Of a DNA stretch of 64,000 nucleotides, positions 24,218 to 33,652 are shown in pieces. The stretch's first letter is position 1; every line of letters begins with the position of its first letter. Both the position numbers and the translations under genes were made by a program. Below the pieces are notes generated by a model. That model was given only the letters and a program-made list of their open reading frames with translations, ran no database searches and was not told the DNA's origin. The stretch is from Chitinophagaceae bacterium IBVUCB1 (GTDB taxonomy: Bacteria > Bacteroidota > Bacteroidia > Chitinophagales > Chitinophagaceae): positions 322,057 to 386,056 of the forward strand of contig NFUW01000001.1 of NCBI GenBank assembly GCA_002127285.1, in the 5' to 3' direction.

Positions 24218-27200
24218 TTAACGTGTGATTACCAGCTTTTGGTATGCAATATCGTTCACTCCTTTTTCACTTGTAATTGAAAGCTTATATAAATACACCC
24301 CTGATTGAAGCAATACCCCATTATTATCAGTGCCATCCCAATTCAACTCTCTGCTGGCTCCGCTACCTGCGGTGTATACTTGTTTTAAACTTCTTACAAG
24401 CCTTCCTTCCATACTGTATATGTGTATCTCAGCGTACAAATACTCGTCGGGATGATTGTGTTCAAACACGAATGTAGTATTGTTTTTAAAAGGATTGGGG
24501 TAGTTGCCCAATTTCTGAAGTTTTACCAAATTCCCGTTCGCTACCTCAAAATCTACTGTACCTTCTCCAGAATTATTATTCACATCCCATGCTTTTACTC
24601 TTAACCTATGCCTGCCATCTGGTATATTATACAATGGAAAATTTACATAACCTCTTTTGTATGTATTTGCTTCTGTTTCATAATACTCATTCATTATGTA
24701 CGGAGACTCTACATTATCATCCAATATACCTACCAAATCGTGCCCTACTGCATTACCCGATACATTGATGCCTGTTTCATCTTCCAATATTGCAAACAAC
24801 AATGTATTGCTACCTGTCAGCCCACCGTTCCTGAATAAACTGTCGCCTATATATGGTCGCACAATAGGAGGGTTGTATTCAAGAATTGGGTTATCAGAAT
24901 ACCCGCCAATATTATATGAAGTATCTGCTCCTGCTGCGTCAGTCTGTCCATTTTCGGCATAAAAACTGATTTTACCCTTACCTATTTCATAGTTAATATC
25001 TTTTGGCGCAATGAATGCGACAGAAAATTTTCCGTTTGTAACAGTGGCTTTGCCCCTGTATATAATGTTATTCCGTTGTTTGAAGCTTTTATTAATACCG
25101 GTTAATGTTTTTACTGTTCGTGGCTTATCGTATATCACTATGTTCATCCTGCCATTAAATCCACTCAATATACTGCCTACTGCATCTGTTACAATACCGT
25201 TTACAACATAACTGCCAAGTGCACTGATGCTACTTACCGCATTACCCGAAATACCATCTTTGATATTCTCTGTACGGATATAATGCTCAGGAAAATTAGG
25301 CGTTAATGCAGGATCTCCCAGCAGCGCAAACTTTCTGAAGTTGACAATATATGATGCTGAAGTAGAAGCAATGCTATATGTTTTATTTTTGCCTATGCGT
25401 AGCGCATCTCCCAGTGTGTTCCACCTTCCGTTCACTCTGCCGAACTGCGCATCCAGAAAGTCTCTATTGATAATTCGGTTAGGGTCTTGATATACAAGTT
25501 GTGTAGTAGTTAATGAGCCGATAGCACCACCATCTTTTTTCAATACTACCTGCTCACCTGCCGATACGAATTGGGGTTGGTCAAACTGACCGAAATCACA
25601 AGTAGCTGTAATCATAATGGGCATTTTATAAATATCATCCCATTTGTTATAATCATCTTGCGTTATTATTCTCTCATGAGAAAGCACATCAATATTACCA
25701 TGGCCGCTATAGTTTAGCAACAATGTACCCTTGTACATTTGGTCATTAATCATTTTATTGGCTTCGGGTGCTCGCAGCCCGCCGGGTGTAGATACAAACG
25801 GGATAGCATCCTGATAAATCTTTGTACTATTATATAGTATGCTTCTGCTTTGTACTATACCGTCCATTATTTCGCCATCTTCCATATGAGGGCCTGCATT
25901 ATCTTCATTATCTGCTATGAATGTGGTACTCAAGCGCCATGCTCCTAATGATGCAGGGCTTTTGTACGCCTTAATCTTATTAACCATTGCCAATGCTTCA
26001 TCCAGGCTTTTTACAGGAAACCTGCCCATACCTACATCAAGCGTATTGGCAATGTTAGTTGCCTCTATGTTTTCATTATCATCCAAAAAACCAAAAAAAT
26101 CATCCCCGCTATAACTACCTATTTTATCAAATGATTGTGCCGATTCAAAAGTGGGCACAAAATTGGTATTGTTACTCAACCTGTCTTTATAGTCGTACGA
26201 AGCATCACCCAACAATAACAGGTATTTAGGCATTTGCGTAGTATCGGCACCGGCTCTGTCATAAAACATTTTTACGAAATCGCGTATAGCGCTGATGTCT
26301 TGCCCGCCAGACGAAAATTCATTGTATATCGTTTCGGGCGTAGTTACTAATACACGCAGGTTATTACGCTGTCTGTGGAAGTCTGCCAGTTCATTCGCTG
26401 CTTGTAAAAAGGCACTGTTCGATACGATGATATAGTCTGTTTGCGGTTCTCCGTGCAGGTTTTGATTTTGCACCTTGCCTATAAACTCTGGTGCAGGGGC
26501 ATTACCACCTTTGCTGGCAGCATACTCCCTGAGTGTACCAGCACCATTGCTGAAGGTGTAGGTATTACCCGATAAGCTGCCGTTCATCATTACAGGTTCA
26601 TGCTTGTCAGTTACATCCCATACTTGTGTCGCACCATCAGCATTAGCTATGCTGAAAGATGCTGTATTGCCTGTTGCAACACTGTTTACATCTCTGAAGG
26701 TAAACGCATCTGCCTCAAACATCAGTTGCCTGCGGGTATTTATTTCTATAAAATCCAAATAACCAGTACCATCATTGTTGGCAGGGCTGTAGGTAATACC
26801 TATCGTGTTCTTTCCGCCTGCGCCAGCCAGTTTTACAAACCCTGTTTCATATGTTAGCGGCACTGCGTCGTCATTGTACGCAGCCCTGCCAAGCGTATAG
26901 TTGCCAATAGTGCTGCCATTGCGTGTTACAGTAAAATTATTAGGTGCATCTGAACACCTTGAAGCCAAAGCAATACGATAGCTGGCATCACCCGCCAGTG
27001 TACCCAACTCAAACTCAAAGCTTTTGCTTAATGATGCACCCGATTTATTGCTCATATCCTCACCCACCCAATTTTTCCCATACCTGGCGGGGTTGAAAAG
27101 ATCTTGCTCGTGCAGCTTATAATCATTGTAACTACTAACGAATGCGTTAGGCGTTGGCGGCGTACCTTGCTTACTTACACGCTTACCATTTGCTCCGTTT

Positions 27201-27952
27201 ACATTGATGAAATAATAGCCCTTATCCTCATACAGGTTTTTTGTATGTATAAATATCCCCAGAGTAGCGTCAAAAGCCCAGCCTGTAGGGCCTACCGCGT
27301 AAAACATGAAATAGTCGCCCGGACCAAAACTACCATCACCTCCATCGTTCATCCAAATAGCTGTTTCGCTCAGGTCTTCTTTTCTTGGTATAGCGTTGTC
27401 TTCGGGCAGCATATTACCTCCATTACCAAATACACGTATTTGCGCAGATGGTATATTACCACTAATGCCTGTTTTTGATGATAGCAATGCATAATCAACT
27501 TTGAATAATCCATTGTATGTCACGGCTACTTTATACCAGTCTCCTATTGCTAATGGCGAATTAGCAGCAGTCGTTTTATATGCAGTTGCAGCAGGCGTTT
27601 CAGCCGCTTCCATTACATCAAGCGTTAGCGATGATAATTGTTTGAGCCCCTCAGCACCATTCACATATACCGGTATACGTACAAGGGCAAACGGGCGTTT
27701 GCGTTCTTTGCCCATTATCACATCGAACCCTATAGTCGATACAGGTATGGCATCTGCAGGCAATTGGTTGACTTGTTTATATGTCACATCCTCTAATTGA
27801 AGGATAGGCTTGGCATACTGCTGCAGCCATATCTTCTTGACAACATAGCCATTGCTGATGTCTGAAGACAATACTTGTACAGTATATTTTTCGCCTGCTT
27901 GTGTAATAACGGCAGCCACACAACATGCAACAATGATTAACAATTTCCTCAT
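24218..27952 (-). CDS. porU: Type IX secretion system sortase PorU
   Basis: 1244 residues. Signal peptide at the start, a beta-rich N-terminal half, and a gingipain-type C25 peptidase domain (about 520-880) with the catalytic His751 in NYSGHGN and Cys785 in ATCDFGQFD. The C-terminal 100 residues (LGNYPNPFKNNTTFVF to SGVYLYKLSI) look like a type A T9SS C-terminal domain, known in PorU itself. The enzyme removes cargo C-terminal domains and attaches lipopolysaccharide. First gene of porU-porV. Confidence 0.94.
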   Translation of the reverse strand: MRKLLIIVACCVAAVITQAGEKYTVQVLSSDISNGYVVKKIWLQQYAKPILQLEDVTYKQVNQLPADAIPVSTIGFDVIMGKERKRPFALVRIPVYVNGAEGLKQLSSLTLDVMEAAETPAATAYKTTAANSPLAIGDWYKVAVTYNGLFKVDYALLSSKTGISGNIPSAQIRVFGNGGNMLPEDNAIPRKEDLSETAIWMNDGGDGSFGPGDYFMFYAVGPTGWAFDATLGIFIHTKNLYEDKGYYFINVNGANGKRVSKQGTPPTPNAFVSSYNDYKLHEQDLFNPARYGKNWVGEDMSNKSGASLSKSFEFELGTLAGDASYRIALASRCSDAPNNFTVTRNGSTIGNYTLGRAAYNDDAVPLTYETGFVKLAGAGGKNTIGITYSPANNDGTGYLDFIEINTRRQLMFEADAFTFRDVNSVATGNTASFSIANADGATQVWDVTDKHEPVMMNGSLSGNTYTFSNGAGTLREYAASKGGNAPAPEFIGKVQNQNLHGEPQTDYIIVSNSAFLQAANELADFHRQRNNLRVLVTTPETIYNEFSSGGQDISAIRDFVKMFYDRAGADTTQMPKYLLLLGDASYDYKDRLSNNTNFVPTFESAQSFDKIGSYSGDDFFGFLDDNENIEATNIANTLDVGMGRFPVKSLDEALAMVNKIKAYKSPASLGAWRLSTTFIADNEDNAGPHMEDGEIMDGIVQSRSILYNSTKIYQDAIPFVSTPGGLRAPEANKMINDQMYKGTLLLNYSGHGNIDVLSHERIITQDDYNKWDDIYKMPIMITATCDFGQFDQPQFVSAGEQVVLKKDGGAIGSLTTTQLVYQDPNRIINRDFLDAQFGRVNGRWNTLGDALRIGKNKTYSIASTSASYIVNFRKFALLGDPALTPNFPEHYIRTENIKDGISGNAVSSISALGSYVVNGIVTDAVGSILSGFNGRMNIVIYDKPRTVKTLTGINKSFKQRNNIIYRGKATVTNGKFSVAFIAPKDINYEIGKGKISFYAENGQTDAAGADTSYNIGGYSDNPILEYNPPIVRPYIGDSLFRNGGLTGSNTLLFAILEDETGINVSGNAVGHDLVGILDDNVESPYIMNEYYETEANTYKRGYVNFPLYNIPDGRHRLRVKAWDVNNNSGEGTVDFEVANGNLVKLQKLGNYPNPFKNNTTFVFEHNHPDEYLYAEIHIYSMEGRLVRSLKQVYTAGSGASRELNWDGTDNNGVLLQSGVYLYKLSITSEKGVNDIAYQKLVITR

Positions 27953-28214
27953 ATTCTGATTATCAGGTTTTGATGGTTTGTAGATTAATTCAAATTTACG
28001 GCTTTAAGGGCTTCAAATGCCTTTATTTGCCACCGTAATGTAATCTTAACGTAAAACCTTATAAGATATTATAATAAACGAATTATTTATCAAAAAAGCA
28101 CATTTTTAAGATTATAAGTTTCAGATGCTTGACTTTGTGAAAAGAATGCTCTATCATTGTAACAACTTTTAACAAATTGTTCAACCAATTCGTAGCAAAT
28201 ATTTTTCTCTGATT

Positions 28215-29747
28215 ATGAAAAGAACTCTCATCGGCGTGAGCTTGCTTTGCATCGGGACAGCTACCTTTCTTACGGCTTGCTCTTCTAAACAAAATGTCGG
28301 TGTTTCACAGACAACCGGCTGGGATTACAATGACCCGCGCCTCGGTGGTTTTGATGTGGCCAATTATCCCGGCCAGCAAACAGGCCCCGGCCTTACCTTC
28401 GTAGAAGGCGGACGCTTTACAATGGGTCAAACTGAGGAAGACCTGACTGTAGAACGCAACAACATCCCGCGTACCGTATCTGTTTCTTCATTTTATATGG
28501 ACGAAACAGAGGTGGCAAACATCCACTACCGTGAGTACATCTACTGGATGTATCGTTCTTACGGTTCTGACTATCCTGAAGTGATAGCCAAAGCATTGCC
28601 CGACACTACATGCTGGCGCAAAGCTTTGTCTTACAACGAACCATTGGTTCAATATTATTTCCGCCATGCGGCCTATAACTACTATCCGGTAGTAGGTGTA
28701 AACTGGAATCAGGCAAATGAATTTGCTAAATGGCGTAGCGACCGTGTAAATGAGTACATCCTCATCAAAAACGGTTTCCTGAAAAAGAACGCAACTCAGG
28801 TGAACGAAGACATCTTCGACTCTGAAACTTATACAAACGGTCAGTACGATGGTACACCCGGCAGAAATCGCAAACGCGACCTAGACCCTCAAGGTTCTGG
28901 CAAGCGCAATATGCGTTACTCTGACGGCTATTTGCTGCCAAACTACCGCCTCCCGACAGAAGCTGAGTGGGAATATGCTGCCGTAGCTAATATAGGCAAC
29001 AACCCTGAGCGCGAAACTGGTCGCCGTCGTGGTGAAGAAGTAATTACAGACCGCAACGTGTATCCTTGGGGCGATGCTTACACTACACGTTATGGCATAC
29101 GCAACTCTTATCAAGGCCAGTTCTTGGGCAACTTTAAACGTGGCAAAGGCGATGCGATGGGTCTTGCGGGTGGTTTGAATGATAATGCAGATATCCCTGC
29201 TCCTATCTATTCTTATCAGCCAAACTCTTATGGCTTGTACAATATGGCTGGCAACGTATCTGAGTGGGTATTGGATACTTATCGTCCTTATACTAGTGAT
29301 GTAAATGACTTCCGTCCTTTCCGTGGTAATGTGTACAATACATATAAGCGTATTGCTGAAGATAACCAACTGGATGAAAAGGACAGCTTAGGTCACTTAT
29401 CTACCCGCATACTGACTGACGAAGAAGTAATGGCAAAAGAGATATTTGATGGTAATACTGCCGACTTGCGCAACTATCAGGATGGCGACAGTGCATCTCA
29501 ATACACCTACAACTATGGTATGAATACATTGATTAATAATGATTCAAAAATATACAAAGGTGCATCATGGAACGACCGTGCTTACTGGATGTCTCCAGGT
29601 ACACGCCGTTTCATGCAGGCTAAGCAATCAAGCAGCACAGTAGGTTTCCGTTGTGTAATGGATCGCTTGGGTTCTCCTAATGGTCGCAACGACGAAAGGG
29701 CTGGTAACTACTTCGGTAAGAAAGGTGGCCGTCCTCCACGCAAATAA
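28215..29747 (+). CDS. gldJ: Gliding motility lipoprotein GldJ
   Basis: 510 residues. A lipobox TFLTAC puts the lipid on Cys22. A formylglycine-generating-enzyme-like domain follows (about 60-490): RFTMGQTEED, SSFYMDETEVANIHYREY, RLPTEAEWEYAA, YPWGDAY, GLYNMAGNVSEW and STVGFRCV. The long inserts around residues 190-230 and 390-440 fit GldJ rather than a catalytic enzyme. It is a structural part of the gliding and secretion machinery. It is divergent to porU and followed by murF, an order also known in Flavobacterium. Confidence 0.9.
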   Translation: MKRTLIGVSLLCIGTATFLTACSSKQNVGVSQTTGWDYNDPRLGGFDVANYPGQQTGPGLTFVEGGRFTMGQTEEDLTVERNNIPRTVSVSSFYMDETEVANIHYREYIYWMYRSYGSDYPEVIAKALPDTTCWRKALSYNEPLVQYYFRHAAYNYYPVVGVNWNQANEFAKWRSDRVNEYILIKNGFLKKNATQVNEDIFDSETYTNGQYDGTPGRNRKRDLDPQGSGKRNMRYSDGYLLPNYRLPTEAEWEYAAVANIGNNPERETGRRRGEEVITDRNVYPWGDAYTTRYGIRNSYQGQFLGNFKRGKGDAMGLAGGLNDNADIPAPIYSYQPNSYGLYNMAGNVSEWVLDTYRPYTSDVNDFRPFRGNVYNTYKRIAEDNQLDEKDSLGHLSTRILTDEEVMAKEIFDGNTADLRNYQDGDSASQYTYNYGMNTLINNDSKIYKGASWNDRAYWMSPGTRRFMQAKQSSSTVGFRCVMDRLGSPNGRNDERAGNYFGKKGGRPPRK

Positions 29748-29768
29748 TCAGAGTTTCTTTTCATAATT

Positions 29769-29794
29769 CAAACCCCTTCTTCCGAAGGGGTTTG
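29769..29794 (+). terminator. Terminator between gldJ and murF
   Basis: Arms CAAACCCCTTC and GAAGGGGTTTG with a four-base loop, followed by TTATTTTTAT. It ends 28 bases before murF. Confidence 0.8.
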
Positions 29795-29822
29795 TTATTT
29801 TTATACCCTAAACAGACAGGTA

Positions 29823-31106
29823 TTGGAAACAGCAGCTTTATACGAAATCTATAAACAACACCCTTCTGTACAGACAGATACCCGTAAACTAAAGCAGGGC
29901 GATATTTTCTTTGCGCTGAAAGGCCCCAACTTTAATGGCAACGCCTTTGCCAAACAAGCACTTGATGCTGGTGCTGCTTATGCAGTAATAGATGATGCTG
30001 CATATGCTGCTGATGAACGTTATATATTAGTAGAAGATGTACTTGCCGCTTTGCAGCAATTAGCCAAGCATCACCGCCAGCAATTCAATATACCATTTAT
30101 AGCCATTACAGGCTCTAATGGCAAAACAACCACTAAAGAACTGGTTACTGCCGTACTGCAACAGCAATATAAAACCTATGCAACAGAAGGCAACCTGAAC
30201 AACCACATAGGTGTACCTCTTACACTGCTGAAAATAAAAAGCGATGCACAAATGGCAGTGATAGAGATGGGTGCCAACCATCAAAAAGAAATAGAAAGTT
30301 ATTGCCGTATTGCATTCCCTACCCACGCCATCATTACCAACTGTGGCAAAGCGCACATTGAAGGCTTTGGCGGTATTGATGGCGTACGCAAAGGCAAGGG
30401 TGAACTGTACGACTTCATTCGGGATAATAACGGCTCTATATTTCGCAATACAAACCTCAACTACCTGACGGACATGAGCCACAATATTGCTAACCAAATA
30501 ACCTACGGCACTGCAAATGCAAATTATGAAGGAAGTCCTGTAATGCAAGATGTATTTGTAAACATCATGCTACACAAACCCATTGCTACAACCATCAAAA
30601 CACAATTAGTAGGCGATTATAATTATCCCAATGCCATGGTAGCCATTGCAGTCGGTATGCATTTTGGCATCCGTATAGATTTGATAAAACAAGCGATTGA
30701 AAACTACAACCCCGACAATAGCCGCTCTCAATGGTTGCAAAAAGGAAGCAATAAAATAATACTGGATGCATACAATGCCAACCCCACCAGTATGCGCGCT
30801 GCTATCAGCAACTTTGCCAACACACATTTAGACAATAAAATATTATGGCTTGGTGGCATGAAGGAAATGGGTAGTGAAGAAGCCAGTGAGCATACGGAAC
30901 TTGTGCAACTCATTGAGCAACACAACTGGAGCAATGTGATACTTGTAGGCAAAGAGTTTGATGGCATAGTGCATAGCTACAAACACTTTCAAACATCTGC
31001 AGAGGCTGCATTGTATGTAAAAGAACATCAGCCTGCTAATGCTTCCATCCTAATCAAGGGCTCTCGCGGCAGCAAGATGGAGGTATTACTGGATGCTTTA
31101 TCATAA
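29823..31106 (+). CDS. murF: UDP-N-acetylmuramoyl-tripeptide--D-alanyl-D-alanine ligase
   Basis: 427 residues starting at TTG; no in-frame ATG or GTG occurs upstream before the terminator, and residue 2 onwards aligns with the family start. N-terminal substrate domain with SVQTDTRKLKQGDIFFALKGPNFNG, the ATP-binding loop GSNGKTTTKEL, and the Mur ligase central motif VIEMGANHQKEI. It adds D-Ala-D-Ala to the peptidoglycan precursor in the cytoplasm. It lacks a cell-wall cluster here, as usual for murF next to gldJ in Bacteroidota. Confidence 0.95.
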   Translation: METAALYEIYKQHPSVQTDTRKLKQGDIFFALKGPNFNGNAFAKQALDAGAAYAVIDDAAYAADERYILVEDVLAALQQLAKHHRQQFNIPFIAITGSNGKTTTKELVTAVLQQQYKTYATEGNLNNHIGVPLTLLKIKSDAQMAVIEMGANHQKEIESYCRIAFPTHAIITNCGKAHIEGFGGIDGVRKGKGELYDFIRDNNGSIFRNTNLNYLTDMSHNIANQITYGTANANYEGSPVMQDVFVNIMLHKPIATTIKTQLVGDYNYPNAMVAIAVGMHFGIRIDLIKQAIENYNPDNSRSQWLQKGSNKIILDAYNANPTSMRAAISNFANTHLDNKILWLGGMKEMGSEEASEHTELVQLIEQHNWSNVILVGKEFDGIVHSYKHFQTSAEAALYVKEHQPANASILIKGSRGSKMEVLLDALS

Positions 31107-31142
31107 TTATGCTAATTTCACCAATAGAGAAACAGTTAAGCA

Positions 31143-31547
31143 ATGAAAGCCGACGAAGTACCGCAAGATAAGCGCGACTTTAAAGAAGGGGATAAAATAC
31201 ACAAACTGATGTATGCCGTTGATACCGATGGCAAATACACCGGCATTACATCTGCAGGTTGGGAAGCAGAAAATATTGCTACAAAGCAAGCATGGGATGC
31301 CGTAGATGAAGAGTTGGCAGAAACAGCTGAAAAAGTAAAAAGAGGAGAGCTGAGCCCCATTGCCTACTTTATGCAAAAAAATCTGATGGAAGTATCGCTG
31401 CTGGCAAAATATGCAGGTAAATGGCAATGGCAGGTAAAACGCCACTTCAAACCAGCAGTATTCAAAAAACTAAGTGGCGATATGCTGGCTAAGTATGCTG
31501 CTATTTTCAATATTACTGCAGACGAATTGAAGAACTTCGGCAAATAA
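31143..31547 (+). CDS. Small protein with HTH-like C-terminus, unknown
   Basis: 134 residues, soluble. The N-terminal half is acidic and lysine-rich (EVPQDKRDFKEGDKIHKLM). The second half resembles a degenerate HTH or HTH-adjacent helical bundle: IAYFMQKNLMEVSLLAKYAGKWQWQVKRH, then LSGDMLAKYAAIFNITADEL, where the last part is like the end of Xre-type domains. It lies directly before a BtrH-like gene with 23 bases between and probably forms a pair with it. I cannot name a family. Confidence 0.65.
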   Translation: MKADEVPQDKRDFKEGDKIHKLMYAVDTDGKYTGITSAGWEAENIATKQAWDAVDEELAETAEKVKRGELSPIAYFMQKNLMEVSLLAKYAGKWQWQVKRHFKPAVFKKLSGDMLAKYAAIFNITADELKNFGK

Positions 31548-31570
31548 ATAGGCATCCCCTTTATTAACTG

Positions 31571-32575
31571 ATGAGTACAACGTCATATCAACATTACCAG
31601 CATGCCCATTGCGAAAGTGGCGTTACAGCCAACTTGCTGCGCCATGCAGGCATATCCATTAGCGAACCCATGGCTTTTGGTATTGGGGCAGGTATCTTTT
31701 TTGCACACCTGCCATTTGTAAAAGTCAGCGGTACGCCGGGCACTACTTTCCGTACATGGCCCGGGGCTATCTTCAAACGTACTACACAGCGTCTGGGTGT
31801 AGAGATGCACACGCAACGCTTCCGCACTCCGGAACGCGCCAATCAGGCATTAGATGATGTACTGGCAAGCGGCAAACCTGCAGGTATGCTTAGCAGTGTG
31901 TATTACCTGCCTTATCTGCCAGAGGCTTTTCGCTTTCATTTTAACGCGCATAATCTGGTAGTATACGGCAAACAAAAGGGACAATACCTTGTCAGCGACC
32001 CCATACTGGAAGATGTAACAACCATACTTCCGCAAGACCTTGCTAAAGCAAGATTTGCCAAAGGCACACCAGAACCCCGGGGCTTTATGTACTATGTAAA
32101 ATCGGCACCACAACAAATTGACTATACCAGGGCCATACAGGCAGGCATTAAACAAACCTGCTTTTTTATGCTATCGCCTCCCCTGCCATGGTTTGGTAAC
32201 AAAGCCATCTTCTTGTTGGCTAAACAAATAAAAAAATACCCGCAAAAACTAACACCACGCAAAGCATCCCTATACCTTGGCAACGTCATCCGTATGCAGG
32301 AAGAAATTGGTACAGGCGGTGCAGGCTTTCGTTTTTTATATGCCGCATTCCTGCAGGAAGCAGGTGTACTTTTGCAAAGGGACGATTTGCTGGGTTTCTC
32401 GGCAGAACTAACTAAAATCGGCGACGACTGGCGGAATTTTGCCTACCATGCAGCCCGTTTGATGAAAGACCGGAAGTCTGACCTTGTTTCTTATGATGAA
32501 TTGAGCGATTTACTGCGTATTTGCGGCGAAAAGGAGCGCGATTTATTTACCCGTGTGCAGAAAATAAAGTGGTAA
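31571..32575 (+). CDS. BtrH N-terminal domain protein
   Basis: 334 residues. The N-terminal region (YQHYQHAHCESGVTANLLRHAGI, with Cys14) and FNAHNLVVYGKQKGQYLVSDP match the BtrH N-terminal domain, a papain-like fold in which cysteine and histidine act; in butirosin biosynthesis BtrH transfers an acyl group from a carrier protein. The C-terminal third is helical with basic residues. No carrier protein or antibiotic genes are adjacent, so its acyl donor is unknown. Confidence 0.75.
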   Translation: MSTTSYQHYQHAHCESGVTANLLRHAGISISEPMAFGIGAGIFFAHLPFVKVSGTPGTTFRTWPGAIFKRTTQRLGVEMHTQRFRTPERANQALDDVLASGKPAGMLSSVYYLPYLPEAFRFHFNAHNLVVYGKQKGQYLVSDPILEDVTTILPQDLAKARFAKGTPEPRGFMYYVKSAPQQIDYTRAIQAGIKQTCFFMLSPPLPWFGNKAIFLLAKQIKKYPQKLTPRKASLYLGNVIRMQEEIGTGGAGFRFLYAAFLQEAGVLLQRDDLLGFSAELTKIGDDWRNFAYHAARLMKDRKSDLVSYDELSDLLRICGEKERDLFTRVQKIKW

Positions 32576-32640
32576 GGGTGGCATTTTAACAATGCGGTCA
32601 AAAATTATCTTTATTTTTGTAAGCTAATTGTCCCCCGGTT

Positions 32641-33144
32641 GTGAACGGCAATAACAGACGTGCCATATTAAGCTTTATTGACTTTTTTCATCCCCCATTC
32701 TCACGGTGGATAAACAAGCAAACATTCCGCTACTTAGCCTGCGGGGGGTCTAATACTGCGCTTGATATCATAATTTACTGGTTCAGCTACAACTTTGTAC
32801 TACACAAACAAACGGTACATATAGCAGGGCTACATATTGCTGCGCACATTTTTGCATTTATTATTTCATTTTCTATCAGCTTTCCATTAGGTTTTGCCCT
32901 GTCCAAATACTTAGTCTTCCCCGAGTCGAACCTCAAAGGGCGCATACAGCTATTTCGCTATGCAGTGCTGGTAGGTATGTGCATCATCCTCAACTATGTT
33001 TTCCTCAAGCTATTTGTAGAAGGCTTTGGCTGGTTTGCAACCCCATCCAAAATCCTGACAACGGCACTTGTAGCCATCTTCAGCTATGTATCCCAACGCA
33101 ATTTCACCTTTAAGGTGAAACCTGACACGGCGGTAGTGGAATAA
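32641..33144 (+). CDS. GtrA-family membrane protein
   Basis: 167 residues from a GTG start. Four membrane helices (about 27-47, 60-82, 96-117 and 128-146) and the family motif FRYLACGGSNTALDIIIYW. GtrA proteins flip or help transfer undecaprenyl-linked sugars for surface polysaccharide. No glycosyltransferase gene is next to it; the neighbours are unrelated. Confidence 0.85.
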   Translation: MNGNNRRAILSFIDFFHPPFSRWINKQTFRYLACGGSNTALDIIIYWFSYNFVLHKQTVHIAGLHIAAHIFAFIISFSISFPLGFALSKYLVFPESNLKGRIQLFRYAVLVGMCIILNYVFLKLFVEGFGWFATPSKILTTALVAIFSYVSQRNFTFKVKPDTAVVE

Positions 33145-33186
33145 TCCCAAATAACTTATTTGTGTTTAGTAAAACTAAAGTAGTCA

Positions 33187-33438
33187 TTGTTGTTCAAGGT
33201 GATTTGCTATATATACATTGATGGAGTATCAAAAGAATACTATCTCCCTGACTATGGATTTAATAATAAAAAAGTTGTAGAAAGAGGGAAAGAATGCAAT
33301 CATCTCTTTGGAAAAAATAATCTGATTAAAGAAATTAAGACGTTCATCAGGAACTCGATTCCTTTGATTCTTTACGCTTTTGGACACTACAGACTAAGCT
33401 TAATACTTCCATCAAAGCCCGAACAAGACCTTGAATAA
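33187..33438 (+). CDS. Possible small ORF, unknown
   Basis: 83 residues beginning with TTG, no family recognised. It contains a charged stretch and LIKEIKTFIRNSIPLILYAFGHYRLSL. The base composition is AT-richer than neighbours, so it may be a foreign or decaying gene. Together with the next small frame it fills the gap between the GtrA-like gene and prfB. Confidence 0.3.
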   Translation: MLFKVICYIYIDGVSKEYYLPDYGFNNKKVVERGKECNHLFGKNNLIKEIKTFIRNSIPLILYAFGHYRLSLILPSKPEQDLE

Positions 33439-33441
33439 AAA

Positions 33442-33594
33442 ATGTGGATAGATTTTGTTACTCTTATTCATTATAGTGCCAAAGTCTATCATTTACCTTT
33501 TCAACATAGTTCTGTTAACGAAGTTGTCAACTCTTTTTTAGAAACCACTTCTGAAGCGATACACCTAAAGCGAAAGGATATCATCATCAATTGA
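33442..33594 (+). CDS. Possible very short ORF, unknown
   Basis: 50 residues from an ATG three bases after the previous stop, reading MWIDFVTLIHYSAKVYHLPF and ending KRKDIIIN. It may be the second piece of one broken gene together with the frame before it. Low confidence. Confidence 0.25.
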   Translation: MWIDFVTLIHYSAKVYHLPFQHSSVNEVVNSFLETTSEAIHLKRKDIIIN

Positions 33595-33652
33595 TTCTAT
33601 AGATTAACAGTAATGGTAGTTCAATGAATGCCGTACCTTTACCCCCACAATT

